Part shown: in pieces, positions 9,222-15,382 of the stretch
How positions within the stretch are numbered: position 1 is the stretch's first letter
Layout of the letters: every line of letters begins with the position of its first letter
Assembly (NCBI GenBank): GCA_020633075.1
Contig: JACKEI010000005.1
Coordinates: 124,001-188,000 of the forward strand
DNA from: Sandaracinaceae bacterium
GTDB taxonomy: Bacteria > Myxococcota_A > Polyangia > Polyangiales > Houyiibacteriaceae
Direction of reading: 5' to 3'
DNA: 64,000 nt
The notes under the pieces: generated by a model
Database searches by the model: none
Seen by the model: the letters and a program-made list of their open reading frames with translations, nothing else
Told to the model about the DNA's origin: nothing
Program-made: the position numbers and the translations under genes

Positions 9222-9238
9222 ATTGAACCACGGTCAAT
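9222..9238. promoter_or_regulatory. Imperfect 17-bp palindrome in the 9161 promoter
   Basis: ATTGA-N7-TCAAT with partly symmetric centre. On the minus strand it places TTGACC 16 bp upstream of TACCTT, a good -35/-10 pair for the oxidoreductase gene starting at 9161, so a protein bound here would cover the -35 and spacer. The size and symmetry suit a TetR- or FadR-like repressor; no regulator gene lies next to it. Confidence 0.45.
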
Positions 9239-9297
9239 TGCGCCCTGCGTGCGACCTTGCGTGGGCTGAGCGCCTGACACCCTGCGCATCGCTTCGG

Positions 9298-9303
9298 TAG
9301 AGT
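9298..9303 (+). promoter_or_regulatory. -10-like TAGAGT before the 9310 gene
   Basis: TAGAGT followed by a 6-nt spacer (GGGCGG) and ATG 9310. Identical hexamer and spacing recur before 30489 and 50657. Confidence 0.55.
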
Positions 9304-9309
9304 GGGCGG

Positions 9310-9801
9310 ATGACGGAAGGTCTGATTGATCGCGGCAGACCCAGCAGGTGGCTGCGGTGGTTCCTGCGGGCGCCCATCTGGCTCTACCGCTTGGGCCTCG
9401 GTGGGCTTCTTGGTGGGCGCTTCCTGATGATCACCCACGTGGGGCGCCGGTCGGGTCTCGCGCGCCGGACGGTGGTGGAGGTGGTGTCGTTCGATGAGGC
9501 GTCGCGCACCTACTACGTGTGCTCCGGCTGGGGTCCGGGCTCAGACTGGTACCGCAACATCCAGAAGACACCCGACGTGGAGATCCACGTGCGCTGGCGA
9601 CGCTTCGCGTGCCGCGCGCGACACGTCCAGGTGGACGAAGGCACGCGCGTACTCCTCGACTATGCGACACGAAATCCGATGGCGTGGCGCAAGCTGAGCG
9701 AGGCGATGGTCGGCGAGCCGCTGGCGGGCGACCTCGCGGGCACGCGCAGGCTGGCGGAGAAGGCACCGATGCTGGCGTTCCAGGCGCCTCCCGACGCTTG
9801 A
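9310..9801 (+). CDS. Deazaflavin (F420)-dependent nitroreductase-family protein
   Basis: 163 aa, close to the usual 140-170 of the Ddn/FDOR-B split-barrel family. Typical features are the N-terminal helix with Arg/Trp residues (RAPIWLYRLGLGGLLGGRFLM), the motif ITHVGRRSGLARRTVVEVV, then YYVCSGWGPGSDWYRNIQKTPDVEI, which matches the cofactor-contacting strand and helix of the family. Known members use reduced F420 (or flavin) to reduce quinones, nitro compounds or enones. Whether this organism makes F420 cannot be seen here, but an LLM-class enzyme also occurs at 49612. Monocistronic or leading into the kinase gene 32 bp downstream. Confidence 0.9.
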   Translation: MTEGLIDRGRPSRWLRWFLRAPIWLYRLGLGGLLGGRFLMITHVGRRSGLARRTVVEVVSFDEASRTYYVCSGWGPGSDWYRNIQKTPDVEIHVRWRRFACRARHVQVDEGTRVLLDYATRNPMAWRKLSEAMVGEPLAGDLAGTRRLAEKAPMLAFQAPPDA

Positions 9802-9833
9802 CGACCCCTCCGAGCGCAACAGGTTGGCCTCCC

Positions 9834-10280
9834 ATGGAAGCCATCGTGTTCACCGGTATCCAAGCGACGGGGAAGTCCAGCTTCTACACGGCGTGCTTCT
9901 TCCGTTCGCACGTGCGCATCAGCCTCGACCTACTGCGCACGCGGCATCGGGAGAAGCGGCTGCTGGAGCTGTGCCTCAGCACGGGTCAGCCGTTCGTCGT
10001 AGACAACACCAACCCGATGCGGACCGACCGCGAACGCTACGTCGCTCCGGCTCGCGCGCACGGCTTTCGTGTCGTGGGCTACTACTTCGAGTCCGCCATT
10101 GGCCCTGCTCTGGCCCGCAACCAGGCGCGCCCGCCTGAAGTGCGGGTACCCGAGCGTGGCGTGCTCAGCGCGTACGGACGCCTGCAGGTACCGAAGCTCG
10201 ATGAGGGCTTCGATGAGCTGCACTTCGTCCGCCTGGCGGATGACGGACTCCGTGTGGAGGAGTGGCGCGATGACATTTGA
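9834..10280 (+). CDS. Polynucleotide-kinase-like P-loop protein
   Basis: 148 aa from the ATG at 9834. A Walker A motif G8-IQATGK-S15 stands at the very N-terminus, followed by FVVDNTNPMRTDRERY, the VDNTN/R signature of the bacterial polynucleotide kinase (PNK) group within the zeta-toxin/PNK P-loop kinases, and HGFRVVGYYFES. The family phosphorylates 5'-OH ends of RNA or DNA. The protein is a bare kinase domain, without the phosphatase or ligase domains of larger repair enzymes. Its last 11 bases overlap the start of the Thg1-like gene, so the two are translated together; that pairing argues for RNA end repair. Kinase activity is inferred from motifs. Confidence 0.85.
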   Translation: MEAIVFTGIQATGKSSFYTACFFRSHVRISLDLLRTRHREKRLLELCLSTGQPFVVDNTNPMRTDRERYVAPARAHGFRVVGYYFESAIGPALARNQARPPEVRVPERGVLSAYGRLQVPKLDEGFDELHFVRLADDGLRVEEWRDDI

Positions 10281-11046
10281 GGACCTCGACAAGCGAATGC
10301 GCCTTTTCGAGACGGCCCATGATCACCAAGTGCTGCCGGGGTTGTTCATGGTCGCGCGCCTCGATGGACGCTCGTTCACGCGCCTGACCCGAGAGCTACA
10401 CGCCTTTGACGCGCCGTACGACCAGCGCTTCCGTGACAGCATGGTGGCGACCGTCCGGCGCCTGATGACCTGTGGGTTCGGAGTGGTGTACGGCTACACC
10501 CAGAGTGACGAGATCTCGCTGCTGTTGCGGCGCGACGAACAGACCTTCGCGCGGAAGCTGCGCAAGCTGAACTCGGTCCTCGCCGGTGAAGCGAGCGCCG
10601 CGTTCACTCACAGTCTTGGCGCGCCGGCGGCGTTCGACTGCCGTGTGTCTCAGCTGCCGCGCGAGCAGGACGTGCTCGAGTACTTTCTCTGGCGGCAAGA
10701 GGACGCGCACCGCAACTCACTGAGCGGGCACTGCTACTGGGCGTTGCGCGCAGAGGGGGCCACTGAGGCGCAGGCAACGCTTCGGCTGCAGGGTGCGACA
10801 GTGTCTCAGCGGCACGAGCTGTTGTTCGCACGGGGCGTGAACTTCCACGCGCTGCCGATGTGGCAGAAGCGCGGCATCGGGCTCTACTGGGAGTCGGTCG
10901 AGAGAGCCGGCCACAACCCCAAGACGGGACTCGCGGTAACGACGTCGCGGCAACGCCTCAAGGTGGACGTGGAGCTTCCACATGGGGTGGCCTATCAGGA
11001 CATGGTGGCGACGATGGTGGAGCGTGCCGCATGTGCACACCGATGA
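10270..11046 (+). CDS. Thg1-like protein (3'-5' RNA polymerase family)
   Basis: 258 aa from the ATG at 10270. The two metal-binding motifs of the tRNA-His guanylyltransferase superfamily are intact: RLDGRSFTRLT (Asp32) and GYTQSDEISLLL (Asp80, Glu81), followed by the family pattern FDCRVSQLP and a DAHRNSLSGHCYW segment in the place of the eukaryotic HINNLYN motif. Length and lack of extra domains fit bacterial Thg1-like proteins (TLPs), which add nucleotides to the 5' end of truncated tRNAs in a template-dependent way. The gene overlaps the upstream kinase gene by 11 nt, a layout in which the kinase would supply the 5'-phosphate state that the polymerase needs. Confidence 0.9.
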   Translation: MTFEDLDKRMRLFETAHDHQVLPGLFMVARLDGRSFTRLTRELHAFDAPYDQRFRDSMVATVRRLMTCGFGVVYGYTQSDEISLLLRRDEQTFARKLRKLNSVLAGEASAAFTHSLGAPAAFDCRVSQLPREQDVLEYFLWRQEDAHRNSLSGHCYWALRAEGATEAQATLRLQGATVSQRHELLFARGVNFHALPMWQKRGIGLYWESVERAGHNPKTGLAVTTSRQRLKVDVELPHGVAYQDMVATMVERAACAHR

Positions 11047-11211
11047 GGCCAACCACCACGGAGCGCTGCCTGCGGCTATCGCCACCCACGGACCCGTGAC
11101 GACGTCGTCTGCTTTGCGGCTCGCAGCGCGCTCGGGCGCTTGGTAGTGCCTCGCCGGGAGAGCCCCGCGCGGTCCGCGGCGGAACAGGGGGACCAACGGT
11201 CTCTCCGGGTG

Positions 11212-11217
11212 TACTCT
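11212..11217 (+). promoter_or_regulatory. -10-like TACTCT before the grpB leader
   Basis: TACTCT, 7-nt spacer, ATG 11225. The transcript would begin at or next to the leader ORF and carry grpB as the second cistron. Confidence 0.45.
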
Positions 11218-11224
11218 GTGCGCC

Positions 11225-11272
11225 ATGCACATCGCCAGCGCCGTGCGCTACACGCAGCAGCACGACGCATGA
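11225..11272 (+). CDS. Candidate 15-aa leader ORF before grpB
   Basis: ATG 11225 to TGA 11270-11272 encodes MHIASAVRYTQQHDA. Its stop overlaps the grpB start as ATGA, and a TACTCT hexamer ends 7 nt before its own ATG, the spacing seen before many real starts in the window. It is in another frame from grpB, so it cannot be an N-terminal extension unless there is a sequencing frameshift. A translated leader that feeds ribosomes to grpB is the simplest reading; protein-level evidence is absent. Confidence 0.4.
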   Translation: MHIASAVRYTQQHDA

Positions 11273-11793
11273 GCGCGCCGGAGGTCAAGGTCGTTGCCTA
11301 TGATCCGAAGTGGCCCACGCTCTTCGAGCTGGAGCGCGCCGTCTTGGAGCAGGCGCTCGCCCCGTGGCTGGTAGGCACCATCGAGCACATCGGCAGCACC
11401 GCCGTGCCCGGGCTGAGCGCGAAGCCCGTCATCGACATCATGGTGCCCGTGCGCACCCTGGTCGGGAGCGAAGCGGCGATAGGCCTGCTCGAGCGCAAGC
11501 ACGACTATCACTACTGGCCGTACAAGAGCCGGGTGATGCACTGGCTGTGCAAGCCGGGAGACCGTCACCGCACGCACCACCTGCACCTGGTGCCCGCCGG
11601 CAGCCCACTCTTTCATGAGCGGCTGGCGTTCCGCGACGCGTTGCGTGCGGATCCGGACATGCAACGGAGGTACACGGACCTGAAGCACCGCCTGAGCGAG
11701 AAGCACCCCGACGACCGGGAGGCCTACACGCACGGGAAGGCTCCGTTCGTCGCGGCCGAGCTACGTCGCCTGCGCGCTCCTGCCGACCGCTGA
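11269..11793 (+). CDS. GrpB family (UPF0157) nucleotidyltransferase-fold protein
   Basis: 174 aa. The family signature is complete: VVAYDPKWPTLFELE at the N-terminus, then EHIGSTAVPGLSAKPVIDIMV with the conserved GST and D-I-D-type strand of a nucleotidyltransferase fold, HHLHLVPAGSP, and FRDALRADPDMQRRYTDLK. Family members are found alone or fused to dephospho-CoA kinase; the substrate is unknown. The start at 11269 is forced by homology because the YDPKWP block always lies within about 15 residues of the start. The gene sits 220 bp after the Thg1-like gene on the same strand, with its own promoter-like element, so membership of the RNA-repair unit is possible but unproved. Confidence 0.9.
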   Translation: MSAPEVKVVAYDPKWPTLFELERAVLEQALAPWLVGTIEHIGSTAVPGLSAKPVIDIMVPVRTLVGSEAAIGLLERKHDYHYWPYKSRVMHWLCKPGDRHRTHHLHLVPAGSPLFHERLAFRDALRADPDMQRRYTDLKHRLSEKHPDDREAYTHGKAPFVAAELRRLRAPADR

Positions 11794-11814
11794 CCTGAAC
11801 CTCACGCTCGCTTC

Positions 11815-11835
11815 CGCCTGCGCGCTCAGCAGGCG
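11815..11835. terminator. 7-bp-stem hairpin between convergent genes
   Basis: CGCCTGC, 7-nt loop, GCAGGCG. It overlaps the stop of the OmpA-like gene and lies 22 bp after the grpB stop. There is no T run on either side, so it is at best a weak or Rho-assisted terminator. Confidence 0.3.
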
Positions 11836-12617
11836 CTCGGCGCGGGGGGCTGGCAGTCCTCCGGTGTGGCGCGGCGCGTGGGCTCGGGAGTCAGCGGCGG
11901 CGGCTCTTCGTGCTCGACCTCGAACTCGACGCGGCGGTTGTCCCGCTGCGCTGTGGCGCTGCGTCCCGGTCGATAGGGCTCGTCGCTGCCGTGACCGCGC
12001 ACGCTCAGGCGCTCGGGCGCGATGCCCCGCGCGACGAGGGCGTCGTGCACTGCGCGGGCCCGGCGCTCGGACAGCGGTAGGCGCTCCGCCTCGCTGCGGT
12101 CGGCGTGCCCGTGCACGCCCACGCGCGCCTCGAGGTGGCTCTGCAGCACGGCCACCACGGCGTCCAAGCGCTCCAGCTCCCCGCTGGCGATGACTGCGCT
12201 GCGCGGACGGAAGCGGATGAGCTCGGCGATGCGTAGCGGGGGCGGCGGGAGCTCGATGCGGCCCGTGTCGGGACAGCCGTCGGGCTCGCCCCCGTTCAGG
12301 TAGGTCTCGGGCAAGAAGGGGCACTGGTCGCAGGCGTCGTGTACACCGTCGTCGTCGTTGTCGGGGTCGGGGCAGCCGTCGTCGTCCGCGAAGCCGTCCA
12401 CGTCCTCCGCGTCACAGGGGCACGCGTCTGCTTCGTTGGGGATGCCGTCTGCGTCCGGGTCTGCGCGTGGGTCCGTGGCTGGGTCAGCGGGAACGCTGCG
12501 CTGCTCCGGCGTCGTCTCCGTGGCTGACGCGGTGGCGGGCCCGCAGCCGAGCGCCACGCACACGAGCGAACACAGCAGGAGCCGAACGGTGTCGGCGGCG
12601 CCCGGGCAAGAAGGCAT
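11826..12617 (-). CDS. OmpA-like lipoprotein with TSP type-3 calcium repeats
   Basis: 263 aa from the ATG at 12617 (another ATG at 12626 overlaps the TAGGAT element). Leader ends VALGC (Cys25). Residues about 45-110 are Asp-rich thrombospondin type-3 repeats (DPDADGIPNEADACP, DVDGFADDDGCPDPDNDDDG), which bind calcium and form a rigid rod. Residues about 125-235 are an OmpA C-terminal domain (FRPRSAVIASGELERLDAVV, GHADRSEAERLPLSERRARAV, GHGSDEPYRP, QRDNRRVEFEV) that binds diaminopimelate in peptidoglycan. The protein should tether the outer membrane to the wall. It follows the RCC1-like lipoprotein gene by 10 bp. Confidence 0.92.
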   Translation of the reverse strand: MPSCPGAADTVRLLLCSLVCVALGCGPATASATETTPEQRSVPADPATDPRADPDADGIPNEADACPCDAEDVDGFADDDGCPDPDNDDDGVHDACDQCPFLPETYLNGGEPDGCPDTGRIELPPPPLRIAELIRFRPRSAVIASGELERLDAVVAVLQSHLEARVGVHGHADRSEAERLPLSERRARAVHDALVARGIAPERLSVRGHGSDEPYRPGRSATAQRDNRRVEFEVEHEEPPPLTPEPTRRATPEDCQPPAPSAC

Positions 12618-12624
12618 GGCGCGC

Positions 12625-12630
12625 ATCCTA
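12625..12630 (-). promoter_or_regulatory. -10-like TAGGAT made from a stop codon
   Basis: TAGGAT ends 7 nt before ATG 12617. Its TAG is also the stop codon of the upstream RCC1-like gene, so the OmpA-like gene can be read from its own promoter as well as by read-through. Confidence 0.4.
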
Positions 12631-13794
12631 CACCGGAGATGTGCCGGACCGACCTCTTCGAGTCTCGGCTCGTACAAGCTTGGCCACTCCGCCCGGACGC
12701 GCTACCGCGCCGATCTCGCCCCGCCAGAACACTCGTTGCTCTAGGCCCCCATCGCGCGTGTATTCCGTTTGCGGACCGCCGAACTCCCAGCAAGTGATGG
12801 CGGCGGCTTGTCGAAAGCAGCCTCGGTACTGAATCGCAACATCGTCAACGACAGCTGGTAGCGAATACCAGCTGTCCGCGGGCACAGGGAATCGGCCAGC
12901 TCCGGGAAAGTCGCGAAAATTCGCGATGTCCAAGCACCGCCAGGGCGTCCCGCCACGCTCAGCGATGCAGAGCCCGTTCGGCCCCGCGCGCATTGAGAAG
13001 CAAGACGTGTCAACGAGATTGCCTGCTACGATCAGTGCCCCGTCGCCGCGGCACACTACGGGCTCGTAGCCCGACCCCAACCCCGTCTGGAGAGACCGCA
13101 GTGGTGCCGCAGGCTCTCCGGGGCTTCGCCCGTCGACCCGCCCTCCCCATGCCGTGGATGCTGTGGCGGACACGTGTTCGCAGTGCGCACGCTCTAGGCG
13201 GACGACATCGCCAGAGGCGCTCCACGCTGCGCCTCGGTCGCTCCCCACGAACGCACCTCGGAGGTCGCACTGAAATGGCTCGCCGCACCGCACCACATCG
13301 CCATCGCCATCGGTCTGGTAGCTGCAGCAACGAAGGTCTCCGTCGGCGCCTAGGCCACACGCTGAAAGCGCTCCGGTGACAACGTCCGTCACTTGCCCCA
13401 ACTCGCGCAACTCGACGACCCGACGGCTCGCGTGGGGGAAAATGCAGTGCACCTCGTGACCCTCCGTCACTCCGCAGTACACGTTCAGATATCCGACCAA
13501 GCTGGTCCACGGAACGGGCACTTCGAAGGGCGCTAGGGGCTTCGACGGGCCCAGCAGCCCCCACTCGGTGAACCCCCAGCACCAAGGCGTCCCGGCAGAG
13601 TCGAGGGCGCAGACCGATTCCGCACCAACCGCCAAGGTCCTAGGTCGCGCGGCGCGCAGTTCGTCTGCGTGGGCGACGTCGCGTTGTGGATGCGGCGTGG
13701 CGACCGCACTCGGCGGTGACGCAATTGGCGTTGGACTCCGCGCACATGATGCGCACATGAGGCAAATCAAGGCCGTCACCGTCCATCGCATCAT
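12628..13794 (-). CDS. RCC1-like beta-propeller lipoprotein
   Basis: 388 aa from tandem ATGs at 13794/13791; the frame is open further but only these give a leader (ends MCASC). The mature part contains RCC1-type repeats: LAVGAESVCALDSAGTPWCWG, then VTDVVTGALSACGLGADGDLRC, VVCRGDGALIV and a Cys-rich style with C-x-W-G-like turns typical of myxobacterial regulator-of-chromosome-condensation-like secreted proteins. Many Cys residues suggest disulfides outside the cytoplasm. Such proteins are predicted seven-bladed propellers with binding roles of unknown type. TATCCT lies 5 nt (or 8 nt for the second ATG) upstream. It overlaps nothing and is followed by the OmpA-like gene. Confidence 0.8.
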   Translation of the reverse strand: MMRWTVTALICLMCASCARSPTPIASPPSAVATPHPQRDVAHADELRAARPRTLAVGAESVCALDSAGTPWCWGFTEWGLLGPSKPLAPFEVPVPWTSLVGYLNVYCGVTEGHEVHCIFPHASRRVVELRELGQVTDVVTGALSACGLGADGDLRCCSYQTDGDGDVVRCGEPFQCDLRGAFVGSDRGAAWSASGDVVRLERAHCEHVSATASTAWGGRVDGRSPGEPAAPLRSLQTGLGSGYEPVVCRGDGALIVAGNLVDTSCFSMRAGPNGLCIAERGGTPWRCLDIANFRDFPGAGRFPVPADSWYSLPAVVDDVAIQYRGCFRQAAAITCWEFGGPQTEYTRDGGLEQRVFWRGEIGAVARPGGVAKLVRAETRRGRSGTSPV

Positions 13795-13799
13795 TGCAG

Positions 13800-13805
13800 A
13801 GGATA
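13800..13805 (-). promoter_or_regulatory. -10-like TATCCT before the RCC1-like gene
   Basis: TATCCT with 5 nt to ATG 13794 and 8 nt to ATG 13791; the second spacing is closer to that seen elsewhere in the window. Confidence 0.45.
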
Positions 13806-13810
13806 CCGCT

Positions 13811-14257
13811 TCAAGGTTGATCTGGCCTCGTTCGGGGAACGCCAACGTAAGAAGGGGGGCGTGGACACCGCTCGTCGCATTCCTCGAAGCGGTGCGCCTG
13901 GGAGAGGTCGTCCGTTATCACGACCTCGTGAACGCTCCACCTCATGACGTAGTCCTCGTAGCTCGCGAGCACCCACCTCGGACTACCGCAGCGACGAAAG
14001 CTCACCCACACCCCGCCTCCGCGATATGTGCCCAAGGTCTCCGCCGTGCTCCCCATCGCGAGGCGGCCGACGTCCGGAAAGTGGTCGACATCGCCCCCAG
14101 TGACAACCTCACACAAGTCGGTCGATGTCTCGTTTCTGACGCGGACGACGACGTTGGGCGCGCCTCCCATCCATGATCCGCAGCAAAGGCAACCCAGCCA
14201 CAAGGGGGAAGTCGCCAGCGCCACGGTCAGCGCCCGTTTGATGCGCTCAGGGGTCAT
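13811..14257 (-). CDS. Small exported Cys-rich protein, 148 aa
   Basis: ATG 14257 gives a hydrophobic leader (ALTVALATSPLWLGCLCC) with a possible lipid-anchored Cys23. The mature part reads as a small beta fold (VVVRVRNETSTDLCEVV, GSTAETLGTYRGGGVWVSF) ending in ECDERCPRPPSY. I do not recognise the family. It lies 29 bp after the OmpA-like gene at 14287-15381 on the same strand and ends the series of genes that begins at 17605. Its 3' end is 16 bp before the RCC1-like gene start region. Confidence 0.65.
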   Translation of the reverse strand: MTPERIKRALTVALATSPLWLGCLCCGSWMGGAPNVVVRVRNETSTDLCEVVTGGDVDHFPDVGRLAMGSTAETLGTYRGGGVWVSFRRCGSPRWVLASYEDYVMRWSVHEVVITDDLSQAHRFEECDERCPRPPSYVGVPRTRPDQP

Positions 14258-14286
14258 GGCCAGAACCCTGGTGTCGAGCGCCTCCG

Positions 14287-15381
14287 TCAGTAGCCCAGCC
14301 GGCGTGTGATGGTGCCGAGGTCCACGCGCAGGCCGCCCTCGCTGGTGGCCACGTGCCAGCGCGCCGGCGGCGTGGTCAGCGGGCCGCGCTCCAGGAAAGG
14401 GGTGGCCGCGCCGAGCCCGCTGGCCGAGCGCTCGGGAGACGCCAGGCACTGCTCCAGACAGTAGAGCGCGCCGGCGGGGGTGTTGGCTTGGTCGGCGCGG
14501 TCGCAGCGCGCGCCGGTGTCGTCGGCCTCGGCGCGGGCGCTCATGCGCACCAGCACGTCCACGCGACGCGAGCTGGCGCAGCGCCCGATGCTGGGGTCGT
14601 CGCGCTCCGGGTTGCTGGGCGCCGGGCACTCGCCGGCGATGCCCAGCTCCTCGTCCGGGGCGCGATAGCGCGGGGTCATCCAGCTGGTCGCGGCACCGGC
14701 AGCCACCAGGCGCACGCCGCGGTCACGCCGGCCGATGCCGGTGGCGATGGCGCTGGCGGCACGCGCCGCGCGGCACCAGGCCAGGCGGTCGTTGGCGGCG
14801 TCGCGGGCGGCCTCACCGCGCAGCGCGGGGCGCTCGGTCCAGGGGGGCTGCCCCCAGCCCTGCCCCACCAGGTCCGGGCAGTCCAGGCGCGCGGAGGGGC
14901 GCGTGAAGTCCACGTGCCCCACCGTCGCGATGTCCACCGTCTCGGCGTGCGGCAGCATGGCGCGCAGCGCGAGGCCCAGGCACTCGAAGCCGTTCTGCCC
15001 GCGCACGCCGCCAACCTGACAGGGGGTGCTGGACGCGAGCGTGTGCTCTCCCGACGCGAAGAAGTCGTCGCTGCCGCAGCTCACCCGCCACTGCAGCGGC
15101 GAGTTGCCCACCAGCTCGATGGTGCACAGCTGCCCGATGGCCACCTGGGCCACCGTGAGCGCGTTGGCCGCCTGCTGGAAGGTCTCGGCCGAGAAGCGCT
15201 GGCGGCACTGCGCCTCGAGCGCGCGCACCGCGCTCACGTCGACCTCGCTGGCGGGCAGCGCGGCGGGGTTCAGCACGGGCGCCGCCGGGGTCTCGACGCC
15301 CGTCGCGTGGGTGCTGGCGCAGCTCGCGAGCGCGAGCCCCACGAGCACGCAGCCGAGCGAGGCGGACTTGCGGGCGGTCAT
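14287..15381 (-). CDS. Lipoprotein with degenerate OmpA-like domain, 364 aa
   Basis: The ATG at 15381 gives a lipoprotein leader ending LASC (Cys21); an upstream in-frame start at 15414 would overlap the previous gene. Residues about 150-280 follow the OmpA C-terminal plan in degenerate form: VDIATVGHVDFTRPS, NDRLAWCRAARAASAIATGIG, VRLVAAGAATSWM, then CASSRRVDVLVRM in the place of N-RRVE-x-x-v. The usual Asp and Arg that bind peptidoglycan are not obviously kept. The gene begins 1 bp after the stop of the 740-aa secreted protein, so both are one operon and probably one complex at the outer membrane. Confidence 0.75.
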   Translation of the reverse strand: MTARKSASLGCVLVGLALASCASTHATGVETPAAPVLNPAALPASEVDVSAVRALEAQCRQRFSAETFQQAANALTVAQVAIGQLCTIELVGNSPLQWRVSCGSDDFFASGEHTLASSTPCQVGGVRGQNGFECLGLALRAMLPHAETVDIATVGHVDFTRPSARLDCPDLVGQGWGQPPWTERPALRGEAARDAANDRLAWCRAARAASAIATGIGRRDRGVRLVAAGAATSWMTPRYRAPDEELGIAGECPAPSNPERDDPSIGRCASSRRVDVLVRMSARAEADDTGARCDRADQANTPAGALYCLEQCLASPERSASGLGAATPFLERGPLTTPPARWHVATSEGGLRVDLGTITRRLGY

Positions 15382-15382
15382 C

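Noticed and set aside
12660..12730. Possible tRNA remnant on the minus strand at the end of the RCC1-like gene (peptide GGVAKLVRA resembles translated tRNA genes)
   Set aside because: No acceptor stem pairing, no T-loop TTCRA and no CCA end can be found; it is read as ordinary coding sequence.
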